Source: Polaromonas sp. (GTDB lineage Bacteria > Pseudomonadota > Gammaproteobacteria > Burkholderiales > Burkholderiaceae_C). From it: a DNA stretch of 64,000 nucleotides. The DNA lies in NCBI RefSeq assembly GCF_012927455.1, contig NZ_JABBPE010000002.1, positions 496,001 through 560,000 of the forward strand, written 5' to 3'. A model generated the notes under the pieces. That model did not search any database. It had not been told where the DNA came from and worked only from the letters and a program-made list of their open reading frames with translations. The position numbers were made by a program, and so were the translations under genes. Shown piece by piece: positions 34,478-42,599 of the stretch (within the stretch, counting starts at the first letter, position 1; every line of letters begins with the position of its first letter).

Positions 34478-35166
34478 TCGGCGACGCGCCCTGCCAGCTC
34501 ATTCGCCTCGGCCAGTCCCAGCAGGGCATGAATGGCGGCCACCACCAAGGTGGAGCCGCCCTTGCGGCCCCGGATCACGATCCAGGGCACAGCCGTCTCC
34601 AGCGCCATCAAGTCCTTGGACTCGGCGGCCGAGACAAAGCCCACCGGCATGCCGACCACCAGCGCCGGGCGTGCGCCCTCCTCCTTGATCAGCCGCACTA
34701 CCTCAAGCAAGGCGGTGGGCGCGTTGCCGATGCCGATGATGGCGCCGTCCAGCAAACTTAGTCGGTGCGCCTTGCGCATGGCCTGCGCGGCGCGGGTCGT
34801 GCCCTCCGCCCGGGCCAGCTCGATCACATCGGGGTCGCTGATGAATTGGTGCGTCTGCAGGCCGAAGTGCGCCAGCCGCGGGGCCGACAAGCCGACACAA
34901 ATCATCTCCACATCGGCCACCACGCGGGTAGCGCGCGACAAAATCGCGGCCATGCCATCGGCCACGGCGTCAGGGTGAAAGTTGGTCAGGCCGTTGAAAT
35001 CAAAATCAGCATTGGCGTGAATCATGCGGCGCACGATCGGCCATTGCGCGGGCGTGTAGTTGTAGGGGCCGACTTCGCGATCGATCACGGCAAACGAGTC
35101 GTGCTCGATGGCCCGTCCGGCGGCGGTAAGTTGCTCGGTGACGACGTTGGCGGCAGATGTTGTCAT
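34474..35166 (-). CDS. cobH: Precorrin-8X methylmutase
   Basis: CobH/CbiC moves the C11 methyl to C12, giving (cobalt-)hydrogenobyrinate. The 230 residues contain VRRMIHANADFDF (with the catalytic His), DVEMICVGLSAPRL, AIIGIGNAPTALLEVVRL, VGMPVGFVSAAESK and VIRGRKGGSTLVVAAIHAL, all family blocks. Overlaps cbiX and cbiD by 4 nt. Confidence 0.96.
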   Translation of the reverse strand: MTTSAANVVTEQLTAAGRAIEHDSFAVIDREVGPYNYTPAQWPIVRRMIHANADFDFNGLTNFHPDAVADGMAAILSRATRVVADVEMICVGLSAPRLAHFGLQTHQFISDPDVIELARAEGTTRAAQAMRKAHRLSLLDGAIIGIGNAPTALLEVVRLIKEEGARPALVVGMPVGFVSAAESKDLMALETAVPWIVIRGRKGGSTLVVAAIHALLGLAEANELAGRVAE

Positions 35167-36128
35167 GACGGAACTCCGGCCTGTGCCGGCTCGTGCAGAT
35201 GACCGTGTTCGTGGGCATGGCCCGGCGGGTGGTCGTGCGCGTGATCATGCGGATGGTCATGGTCATGATCATGGTTGTGCGGTAGCGCGTCATCATGGTG
35301 GTGCCCACCCAGTCCGTGTTCGACGGCAAATTCACGGAACTTGCAGCCATCGCAGGGCATTAAGGCTTGCGGCGCACCGCGCTTCACGTCAGCCACGCGC
35401 TGCTCCAGCACCTCAAAAATTTCCCGCTCAAAGCCGAAATATTCGGTCGAGGTAAAGCGGATCGTCGGATACTGGATTTTGAGGTTTTCTACTTGGCGCT
35501 TGATGCGTTCCATCAGCGTGCCGTTGAACAGGTAGTAAGGCAAAACCGCCACCTGCGTCATGCCCAGCAGGCTTTGACGCTGCACTACTTTTTCCAGGCG
35601 CGGGTAGGTAATGCCGGTAAAGGCCACATCCACCAGCTCGTGCTCGCTTTCCTCCATCACCCAACGCGCCATTTTGGCCATCTCGCCATTGGCATGACGG
35701 TCTGACGAACCGCGCCCCAGCAGCACCACGCCGGTGGTGGTGGGATCGGGCATATCGAGCGCCTGCATGGCGGTCTTCAGGCGGCGTTTGACCACACTGA
35801 GGAGATGCTCGCAAACGCTCAGGTGCGGCGTGTACAAAAACTGCACCTGCGGAAACTTGAGCCGCGCGGCGTCTATGGCCTGCGGTATGTCCATCTTGAC
35901 GTGACCGGCGGCATTCAAAATCAGCGGCACCACAATCACGCGCTGCGAGCCGGTGGCGGCGCGCCGCAAGCCTTCGCTCATGGTGTTTTCTGACAATTCG
36001 ATGAAGCAGACTTCAATCGGCCAAGCCGGCTGGCGCTCGCGCCACTGCTTGGCAAAGGCCATGATTTCGTCGTTGCCCGATTTTTCGCGCGAGCCGTGGC
36101 CCACCAGCAAAATGGTCTCAAGGGTCAT
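35163..36128 (-). CDS. cbiX: Sirohydrochlorin cobaltochelatase, long form with MXCXXC and His-rich tail
   Basis: CbiX inserts Co2+ into sirohydrochlorin. The 321 residues comprise two CbiX/CbiK-like halves, with active-site His11 (VGHGSREKSG) and His76 (AGHVKMD). A tail carries MPCDGC (257-262), the MXCXXC [4Fe-4S] motif described for Bacillus megaterium CbiXL, then about 16 histidines between 271 and 312. The His tail could hold cobalt. ATG at 36128 overlaps cobM by 4 nt; the larger open frame is a shadow. Confidence 0.93.
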   Translation of the reverse strand: MTLETILLVGHGSREKSGNDEIMAFAKQWRERQPAWPIEVCFIELSENTMSEGLRRAATGSQRVIVVPLILNAAGHVKMDIPQAIDAARLKFPQVQFLYTPHLSVCEHLLSVVKRRLKTAMQALDMPDPTTTGVVLLGRGSSDRHANGEMAKMARWVMEESEHELVDVAFTGITYPRLEKVVQRQSLLGMTQVAVLPYYLFNGTLMERIKRQVENLKIQYPTIRFTSTEYFGFEREIFEVLEQRVADVKRGAPQALMPCDGCKFREFAVEHGLGGHHHDDALPHNHDHDHDHPHDHAHDHPPGHAHEHGHLHEPAQAGVPS

Positions 36129-36979
36129 GGGGACTCCAAAGTAAGGTTGGATGCAGGGACGCTGGCACGCCGGAAACGGTGCGTGAAGCTGGCGTCGTAG
36201 AGTTTGGATTTGGCCAGCGTCGTCCATTGGCGCGAACCCAGGGTGGGACTGGCAATGATCATGGACTGGCTGACCAGCCTGGCCTCGCGGCACAGCGCCT
36301 GAATGGTGCTGATGGTGCCGCGAACGATTTTTTCTTCGCCCGGCCAACTGGCTTTGTGCACGACCACGATGGGCGCATCGGGCGACCAGCCCGCAGCCGT
36401 CAAAGCGGCGGTGACTTGACCCATCAGGGTGATGCTCAAAAATATGCACAGCGTGCTGTGGTGCGCCGCCAGCGCTTGCAGCGACTCGCCCTGCGGCATG
36501 GGCGTGCGCCCTTCCATGCGGGTAAAAATCACGGTTTGCGTCACCTCGGGCAGGGTCAGGCTCTCGACCGCCGCCGCCGCCGAGGCCATCGCCGACGAGA
36601 CGCCGGGCACCACCTGCACCGGCACACCGGCGGCGTCCAGCGGCTGCACCAGTTCGATCAATGCGCCATACAAACCGGGGTCGCCGGTTTGCAGGCGTAC
36701 CACCGTGTCGCAGCGGGCGGCCTGTTCAATCAGCCAGGTGGACATCTGTTCCAGCGTCATGTCCTTGCTGTCGGCTACGGTGCAGCCCGCTGGGGCCCAG
36801 CGCATCGCCGCTTCGCTGACCAGGGAACCGGCGAACAAAATGGCACCGGCACGCTCCACCAGAGCCCGGCCCTTGACGGTGATTAATTCGGGGTCGCCGG
36901 GACCGGCGCCGACAAACCAGACGGTGCCTCGCGCAGAAGCGGCGCGACCCGCTTCAACGGGTTGAATATCAGTCTGCAT
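36125..36979 (-). CDS. cobM: Precorrin-4 C11-methyltransferase
   Basis: CobM/CbiF methylates C11. The 284 residues contain VWFVGAGPGDPELITVKGRAL, ILFAGSLVS, VRLQTGDPGLYGALIE, VVPGVSSAMASAAAA and LCIFLSIT, diagnostic for this branch. It extends about 25 residues beyond the usual end (RRASVPASNLTLESP). It lies 33 bp after btuD and overlaps cbiX by 4 nt. Confidence 0.95.
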   Translation of the reverse strand: MQTDIQPVEAGRAASARGTVWFVGAGPGDPELITVKGRALVERAGAILFAGSLVSEAAMRWAPAGCTVADSKDMTLEQMSTWLIEQAARCDTVVRLQTGDPGLYGALIELVQPLDAAGVPVQVVPGVSSAMASAAAAVESLTLPEVTQTVIFTRMEGRTPMPQGESLQALAAHHSTLCIFLSITLMGQVTAALTAAGWSPDAPIVVVHKASWPGEEKIVRGTISTIQALCREARLVSQSMIIASPTLGSRQWTTLAKSKLYDASFTHRFRRASVPASNLTLESP

Positions 36980-37012
36980 GATCTGTTCCGCTTTGAAGTT
37001 ACTGGCAGCAAG

Positions 37013-37813
37013 CTAGAGTCTGGGCAGTGCCACCCACTGGCCTGCGAGTTGATGGACGGCAATCCGGTGGTCAAACACTTCTTCAAGTGCCCGCTGGGTG
37101 GCCGCATCGCTGCAGGGGCCTTGATGCGTGATCCGGCCCCCAGTCATGATGACCAGCTCATCGGCATGCAGCGCCATCGATATTTCGTGCAGGACACTCA
37201 CCACAGTCCGGCCCTGCCTGACCAGCTCGCCCACCATCGCCAGCCAGTCGGCCTGGTGCGGCGGATCGAGGTTGGCCAGCGGCTCGTCCATCAGCAGCAC
37301 CTGCGCCTCGACCGCCAGTGCGCGCGCCAGCAGCACGCGCTGGCGCTCGCCGCCCGACAGCTGGCCCAGCGCACGGCCGCGCCAGTCCCAGGCTTGCGTG
37401 GCACGCAGGGCACGCTCGACGGCGCCATGGTCGGCCGCGCTAGCCGCTGCCAGCCAGGCCTGATGCGGCAGGCGGCCCAGCATGGCGACGTCGTAAGCCG
37501 TCAGGTCGTCGGCCGAGCTTTCGCTTTGGCCCAGCCACGACAGCTGCTGCGCGCGCAGGCGCGCCCGCAAGGTGTTCAGCGGCCGCCCCAGCAAAGCCAC
37601 CTCGCCGCTGTGGGCCAGCAAGCCTGCCAGCACCTTGAGCAAGGTCGACTTGCCCGCGCCGTTGGGGCCGACGATGCTGGTCCAGCGCGCCCGCGGCAGG
37701 GCCAGCGAGATGTCGTGCAATACCTCAACATTTCCAAGGCTGGCCGTTATGGAACGGGCGCAGATAGCTACCGAATTCATAGCAGAGACGTCAGACGCAG
37801 CGATGCCTGGCAT
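37013..37813 (-). CDS. btuD: Corrinoid/iron-siderophore-type ABC transporter ATPase
   Basis: The 266-residue ATPase energises BtuCF. It has Walker A VGPNGAGKSTLLKVLAG, the Q-loop, signature LSGGERQRVLLARAL and Walker B QVLLMDEPLANLDPPHQ. The start at 37813 overlaps btuC's stop (ATGA). The first about 12-25 residues are encoded partly by a palindromic repeat (37747-37787), and an internal ATG (37780) gives a shorter, more family-like N-terminus. Confidence 0.92.
   Translation of the reverse strand: MPGIAASDVSAMNSVAICARSITASLGNVEVLHDISLALPRARWTSIVGPNGAGKSTLLKVLAGLLAHSGEVALLGRPLNTLRARLRAQQLSWLGQSESSADDLTAYDVAMLGRLPHQAWLAAASAADHGAVERALRATQAWDWRGRALGQLSGGERQRVLLARALAVEAQVLLMDEPLANLDPPHQADWLAMVGELVRQGRTVVSVLHEISMALHADELVIMTGGRITHQGPCSDAATQRALEEVFDHRIAVHQLAGQWVALPRL
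37747..37787 (+). repeat. Palindromic repeat family 1, partial copy at btuD start
   Basis: GGAACGGGCGCAGATAGCTA, then ATTCATAGCAGAG, gives the ACGGGCGCA...AGCTA...ATAGC half of the family. It encodes AMNSVAICARSI of BtuD from the other strand. The 5' half of the element is lost. Confidence 0.5.
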
Positions 37814-38850
37814 CACAAACCGGCCCCGCGTCCGCTGCCGCGAGCGCTGCTGCGGTGCATCAGCCAGAGCAGATAGCTGCCGCCCAGCACGGCGGTGAGC
37901 ACGCCCACCGGCAACTCTTGTGGCGCCACCAACCAACGCGCCAGAATGTCGGCGGCCGTCAGCAGCACCGCGCCCATCAGGCAGGCCAGGCCAATCAGCC
38001 GGCCGTGCGTGGTTTTGACGACCGAGCGCACCAGGTGCGGCGCGGCCAGGCCGACAAAGGCAATCAGCCCGGTTTGCGCCACCGCCGTGCCGGTGGCCAA
38101 CGCCAGCACCGCCACCAGCGCAGCGCGCATCTGCGGCAGCCGCAGGCCCAGGCTTTGCGCGGTGGCCTCGCCCAGCGCCAGGCCATCGAGCACATGGCTC
38201 AGCATCACGGCGGCCAGCAGACAGGCCGCAAAGGCGGTCGCCATCACGGCGCAGGCGGCCCAGCCGACAAAGCCGGTGCTGCCGAGCATGAAAGACTGCA
38301 TCGCCTGCAGGACGTCGGGGCTCATGAGCAGCAGCAGCGCCGTGATGGCACCCAGCACCACGCCCACAATCACGCCAGCCAGCAACAGGCGCAGCGTGTG
38401 CTGCACCCCCTTGGCCAGCAAAAGCGTAAGCAGCACGGCCAGCACGGCGCCAACGAAAGCGGCGCCGGTCAGGCCGATACGCGCCACCCAGTGGGTGGCC
38501 AACGGCGACACGCCAAACAGCACCATGGCCACCGCCACACCCAGCGAAGCGCCCGAAGCGCTGCCCAACAAATATGGATCGGCCAGCGGGTTGCGAAACA
38601 GGCCCTGGGCCACAGCGCCGGCCAGGCCCAGCAAGGCGCCGGCCAGCCAGGCACCGAGGGTGCGCGGCAGGCGAATCTCCCAAACGATCAACAGCGCCTG
38701 CGGGTCGCGCTGCAGCTTCAGCACGCTGTCAAAACCGGTGCTGCCGACGCTCACGCCCAGCAGCAACAGCGCCGCGCTGGCCAGCAGCAGGCCGCCGGCC
38801 AGCCAGAAGGCTTTGCGGTGCTGCTTGTGATGGGCCAGAAACAGGCTCAT
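37813..38850 (-). CDS. btuC: Corrinoid ABC transporter permease (FecCD family)
   Basis: BtuC forms the inner-membrane channel. The 345 residues show about ten hydrophobic helices and the FecCD blocks WEIRLPRTLGAWLAGALLGLAGAVAQGLFRNPLADPYL (positions about 60-97, split in family alignments), GLIAFVGLAAPHLVR and PVGVLTAVLGGSYLLWLM. ATG at 38850 overlaps the btuF stop by 4 nt; the longer frame upstream is a shadow of btuF. Confidence 0.93.
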   Translation of the reverse strand: MSLFLAHHKQHRKAFWLAGGLLLASAALLLLGVSVGSTGFDSVLKLQRDPQALLIVWEIRLPRTLGAWLAGALLGLAGAVAQGLFRNPLADPYLLGSASGASLGVAVAMVLFGVSPLATHWVARIGLTGAAFVGAVLAVLLTLLLAKGVQHTLRLLLAGVIVGVVLGAITALLLLMSPDVLQAMQSFMLGSTGFVGWAACAVMATAFAACLLAAVMLSHVLDGLALGEATAQSLGLRLPQMRAALVAVLALATGTAVAQTGLIAFVGLAAPHLVRSVVKTTHGRLIGLACLMGAVLLTAADILARWLVAPQELPVGVLTAVLGGSYLLWLMHRSSARGSGRGAGL

Positions 38851-39713
38851 CGCGCTTTGTCTTGCAGGCACCTGGCCATGATGCGAGCTGCCTCGTCCAT
38901 GCGCGGGCCGGGGCGCACCAGCACCTCGGACTCCGCCACGCCAAACACGCAAATACGCTGCTCGCGCACCGCTTTGATGCTCGACCACCCCGGGTACGGC
39001 ACCATGGTTTCCATGCTGCGGTTGCCGATCATGATCAGGTCCGGGTTGGCGCGCACCACGAACTCGGGGTTGAGCCGGGGAAAGGGCCCGAGCGCAGCCG
39101 GCACGACGTTCTTCACGCCCAGCCGCGTCAAGGTTTCGCCAATGAAGGACGACTCGCCAGCGGCATAAGGGCCGCGGCTGACTTCAAAATACACCCGCGT
39201 GTTTTTGGCTTGGGCTGAGAGCGATTGCGCCGCCGCCGACATGCCGCTGTCGATGCTGCGCCACAGGCGCTCGGCGCCCTGCGCTGGCGCAATAGCCAGT
39301 AGCGCACCCAGCCGGTCCAGCACACGCCTGACATCGGCGTGATTTTTCGGCTCCAGCGCCACCACCTTGATGCCCAGCGACTCCAGGCGCAGGCCGGCGC
39401 GCGAGGACGTGGCCAGCAGCACCACATCGGGCTTGAGCGCCACGATGCCTTCAATGTTCGGATCGAGCCCGCCACCCACCACCGGCAGGCTGCGCACGCT
39501 GGCCGGGTAGTCGGAGTAGCGGTCCACCCCGACCAGGCGCTGGCACTGCCCGAGCGCGCAAACGCTTTCGGTCAATGAAGGCAGCAGGCTGACGATGCGC
39601 TGCGGGGTTTGCGCAAACGTGACACGGATGTGGCGATCGTCAGTCAATTCAAGAGCGCCCGCGGCCGGCAGCGCCGCCAGGCAAAACAGCCAGAGCACCA
39701 GCGCTTTTTTCAT
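38847..39713 (-). CDS. btuF: Periplasmic corrinoid-binding protein
   Basis: The 288-residue helical-backbone receptor has a signal peptide (KALVLWLFCLAALPAAGA), so it is periplasmic. It contains RIVSLLPSLTESVCALGQCQRLVGVDRYSDYP (about 40-70), the substrate-cleft pattern of BtuF, and LKPDVVLLATSSR. It overlaps cobU upstream and btuC downstream by 4 nt, forming a btuFCD set within the cob operon. Confidence 0.92.
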   Translation of the reverse strand: MKKALVLWLFCLAALPAAGALELTDDRHIRVTFAQTPQRIVSLLPSLTESVCALGQCQRLVGVDRYSDYPASVRSLPVVGGGLDPNIEGIVALKPDVVLLATSSRAGLRLESLGIKVVALEPKNHADVRRVLDRLGALLAIAPAQGAERLWRSIDSGMSAAAQSLSAQAKNTRVYFEVSRGPYAAGESSFIGETLTRLGVKNVVPAALGPFPRLNPEFVVRANPDLIMIGNRSMETMVPYPGWSSIKAVREQRICVFGVAESEVLVRPGPRMDEAARIMARCLQDKAR

Positions 39714-40315
39714 GGCGGGCCTTTCAGGGTCAGCGGCAAACCGGCCGCCATGAAGGTCACGCGGTCGCAGACTTTTGCCACGTCCTGGTTCAGCCGCCCC
39801 AGTGCGTCGACAAAGGCCCGCGTCTCGCGCCCGAGTGGAATCACGCCCAGCCCGATCTCGTTGCCGACCAGCACGACAGGGCCGTCCGTCTTTTCAATTG
39901 CTATTAAAATAATAGCTGCTTGCGCCCGTATATATTGGGCTAGAGGCATATTTAATGCTTTTTTGTGGTCATTTTCGAGGTTTTCCGCAGGCATCAGCAG
40001 GTTGGTCAGCCACAGGGTCAAGCAGTCAACGACGACCAGGGTGTGCGGCTGGCTGTGCCGCAGCAGGGCCTGCGCCAACTGCAAGGGCTCTTCGACCGTC
40101 TGCAAGCCGGGCGCGCGTTCGGCGCGGTCTTGTTGATGGCGCGCAATGCGTTCGCGCATTTCATCGTCCCACGGCTGGGCCGTGGCAATCAGCACGGCCC
40201 GATGGTCTGGCGATTGCGCCATCCAGTCGCAAGCCAGCGCTTCGGCGCGGCGCGACTTGCCGCTTTTCTGGCCGCCGAGGATGAACTCGCTACGGGCGAC
40301 CAGCCGCTCAACCAT
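39710..40315 (-). CDS. cobU: Adenosylcobinamide kinase / guanylyltransferase with repeat-encoded insertion
   Basis: CobU phosphorylates adenosylcobinamide and adds GMP. The 201 residues have the P-loop FILGGQKSGKSRRAEALA (12-28), TAQPWDDEMRERIARHQQDR, CLTLWLTNLLM and LVGNEIGLGVIPLGRETRAFVDALGRLNQ. Residues about 117-142 (ALNMPLAQYIRAQAAIILIA) are encoded by a palindromic repeat, in the loop before GPVVLVGNEIG where family members vary. Overlaps neighbours by 8 and 4 nt. Confidence 0.93.
   Translation of the reverse strand: MVERLVARSEFILGGQKSGKSRRAEALACDWMAQSPDHRAVLIATAQPWDDEMRERIARHQQDRAERAPGLQTVEEPLQLAQALLRHSQPHTLVVVDCLTLWLTNLLMPAENLENDHKKALNMPLAQYIRAQAAIILIAIEKTDGPVVLVGNEIGLGVIPLGRETRAFVDALGRLNQDVAKVCDRVTFMAAGLPLTLKGPP
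39891..39966 (-). repeat. Palindromic repeat family 1, in-frame copy inside cobU
   Basis: Read on the minus strand: TTAAATATGCCTCTAGCCCA, ATATACGGGCGCAAGCAGCT and ATTATTTTAATAGCAATTGA. Frame is the same as in ybiB and cbiB, giving the shared peptide pattern L-A-x(4)-A-x-A-A-I-x-L-I-A. Confidence 0.9.
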
Positions 40316-41159
40316 GAGCCATGCTCCAGTCCATCACGATGCGGTGCAGCTTCTCGACGCCGTCGGTCAGTGCCGCCGGCCCGGGCTGCAAAATCTCGGA
40401 CGACTTGATCTCGAACAGCTGCTTGTTTTTGATGGCAGGCACGTTCTCCCAGCCGGGCCGCGCGGCAACCAGTTCGGGCCGGAATTTCTTGCCGCACCAG
40501 GACCCAAAAATGATGTCAGGCGCGCGCCTGACAATCTCCAGGCCGTCGGCAATGATGCGGTCCTTGCCCATCGGTTCTTTGGCCAGTTCGGGAAAGCAGT
40601 CGTCGCCGCCGGCAATGCCGACCAGTTCTGACACCCAGGCAATACAGCTGATGTGCGGGTCGTGCCATTCCTCGAAAAACACGCGCGGGCGGCGCTTCAG
40701 CGCGCTTGCCGCCTGCTCAATCGCCAGCAGCCGCTGCTGCATGGCCTGAATCAGCGCCATGCCGCGCCCCGCCTGCCCGACCATCGCGGCGAGCTGGTAC
40801 ATCATGGAAAAAATTTCGGCCACGCTGCGCTGGTTGAAGATGGTGACTTGAATTCCCTTCTTGACCAGCTGCGACGCAATGTCGGCCTGCAAATCTGAAA
40901 AGCCGATGACGCAGTCGGGCCGCAAATCGACAATCTTGTCGATCTTGGCGCTTAAATAGGCGCTGACTTTGGGCTTTTCTTCGCGCGCGCGCGGCGGCCG
41001 CACGGTGTAGCCCGAAATGCCGACGATGCGCCGCTCTTGCCCCAGCAGGTAAAGCCACTCGGTCGGTTCCTCGGTCAGGCAGACGATGCGCTGCGGGCCA
41101 TAAGCAACGCTGTCTTGGCTAGCCGCCAGCGAGCGCCAGTCGCTTGATTTGTCAGTCAT
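40308..41159 (-). CDS. Cobalamin-binding-type protein lacking a signal peptide
   Basis: The 283-residue protein has the helical-backbone metal-receptor fold of BtuF: RIVCLTEEPTEWLYLLGQERRIVGISGYTV near 23-52, LRPDCVIGFSDLQADIA, and PAIKNKQLFEIKSSEIL. No signal peptide is seen; it begins MTDKSSDWRSLAASQ. It may be cytoplasmic, unlike the BtuF encoded nearby, or a start further out is missing. Overlaps cbiA upstream and cobU downstream by 8 nt each. Confidence 0.82.
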   Translation of the reverse strand: MTDKSSDWRSLAASQDSVAYGPQRIVCLTEEPTEWLYLLGQERRIVGISGYTVRPPRAREEKPKVSAYLSAKIDKIVDLRPDCVIGFSDLQADIASQLVKKGIQVTIFNQRSVAEIFSMMYQLAAMVGQAGRGMALIQAMQQRLLAIEQAASALKRRPRVFFEEWHDPHISCIAWVSELVGIAGGDDCFPELAKEPMGKDRIIADGLEIVRRAPDIIFGSWCGKKFRPELVAARPGWENVPAIKNKQLFEIKSSEILQPGPAALTDGVEKLHRIVMDWSMAHG

Positions 41160-42501
41160 GGCTGTCCTTTAAAAACAGGCGCGCCGCAGCGGCGGGATTG
41201 GATGCAAACCAGGCGTGAAAATAACTGGCCCGCAGCGAATTGGTCGGGCCGGACACATAAAGCGCCTCGCCCTCGCCCCGCAAGGCGCGCCCCGGCGCCG
41301 CCTGAGTGCGCGCAGCTGCCTGCAGCGGCGTGGCACAAGTGGAGTAGTGAAAGGTGTGGCCGCGCAAGCTCCCGCCCGCCACGTCCAGCTGCTGCGGACC
41401 CAAGGCAGCCAGGCGCTTTTGCATCGTCACGCTGCCGGGCAACACGCCCCACATCGGGGTGCTATTGCCATCAACGCTGGTCAACTGATCGAACAAAGCC
41501 ATCATGCCGCCGCACTCGGCCCAGACCGGCTTGCCGGACTGGACGTGATGCACGATGCTGGCTTTCATGGCGGCGTTGGCGGCCAGGGTTTGCGCATGCA
41601 GCTCGGGATAGCCACCGGGCAGCCACAAAGCATCGCAAGGCGGCAGCGACGCATCGGCTAACGGCGAGAAATAAGCCAGCCGAGCGCCCATGGCCTGCAG
41701 GCAATCCAGATTGGCGGCATACAGAAAGCAGAAAGCCGCGTCGCGCGCTACCGCAATGGTCTGGCCTTGCAAGGCACGTGCCGGAACGCCTTGCCCTGGC
41801 GCATCAGCGGCGTCGAAAGTGACTGCCCATGCTTGCAGATCATCAGCTGTCATTTGCCCGAATTTTGTATCTGCCAGCGCATCGGCCGCCGCATCAAGGC
41901 GCTGCAAGGCATCGCCAAGCTCCTGGTCCATGACCAGGCCCAGATGCCGCTCAGGCAGCGTGAAGGCGGCGTCTCTCATCAAGGCGCCCAGCCATTGCGC
42001 CGGACCCCGCAAACTGTCTTCAAGCATCGCCGCATGGCCTTGCGACGCGACACGGTTGGCCAGCACACCGGCAAAACGCAAGCCTTCACGGTAGTGCTGC
42101 AAGCCCCAGGCTAGCGCGCCAAAAGTACCCGCCATGGCGCTGGCGTCGATCACTGCCAGCACCGGCAAGCCAAAGCGCTGCGCCAGGTCGGCCGCGCTCG
42201 GCTGCCCGTCAAACAAACCCATGACCCCTTCAACGATGATGAGGTCGGCCTGCTGCGCCGCCTCATGCAGGCGCTGCGCGCAATCGGCTGCCCCGGTCAT
42301 CCACAAGTCGAGCTGGTGCACCGGCGCGCCACTGGCCAGCGCCAGCCAGTACGGGTCCAGAAAATCGGGCCCGCACTTGAAGACGCGCACGCGCCGGCCT
42401 TGGCGCGTGTGCAGACGCGCCAGCGCGCAGGCGACTGTGGTCTTGCCCTGGCCTGAGGCGGGGGCGGCGATGAGGATGGCGGGACAGTCAATGGTCAACA
42501 C
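41152..42501 (-). CDS. cbiA: Cobyrinic acid a,c-diamide synthase
   Basis: CbiA amidates the a and c acetates of (cobalt-)cobyrinate with glutamine and ATP. The 449 residues start with an ATPase domain (AAPASGQGKTTVACALARLH, VFKCGPDFLDPYW, IIVEGVMGLFDG) and end with a class I glutamine amidotransferase (ALWLPGGYPELHAQ, VWAECGGMMALFDQ). First biosynthetic gene after btuB, 98 bp downstream, with no clear terminator between. CobB in aerobic nomenclature. Confidence 0.95.
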   Translation of the reverse strand: MLTIDCPAILIAAPASGQGKTTVACALARLHTRQGRRVRVFKCGPDFLDPYWLALASGAPVHQLDLWMTGAADCAQRLHEAAQQADLIIVEGVMGLFDGQPSAADLAQRFGLPVLAVIDASAMAGTFGALAWGLQHYREGLRFAGVLANRVASQGHAAMLEDSLRGPAQWLGALMRDAAFTLPERHLGLVMDQELGDALQRLDAAADALADTKFGQMTADDLQAWAVTFDAADAPGQGVPARALQGQTIAVARDAAFCFLYAANLDCLQAMGARLAYFSPLADASLPPCDALWLPGGYPELHAQTLAANAAMKASIVHHVQSGKPVWAECGGMMALFDQLTSVDGNSTPMWGVLPGSVTMQKRLAALGPQQLDVAGGSLRGHTFHYSTCATPLQAAARTQAAPGRALRGEGEALYVSGPTNSLRASYFHAWFASNPAAAARLFLKDSHD

Positions 42502-42599
42502 AAGCAGCTTTCAAGGGCGCAGCCGATGCACACGGCCAGCAAAACTCCCACTGGCCGCACAGTGCGCGCGCCCGATGGGGTCACAACCTGATGCGGCCC

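Noticed and set aside
37813..39168. 437-residue plus-strand frame across btuC and btuF
   Set aside because: It is a high-GC shadow rich in Gln/His/Arg, opposite to two clear genes.
42502..42599. Terminator between btuB and cbiA
   Set aside because: A GGCCAG..CTGGCC hairpin is present on the minus strand but has no following U-run.
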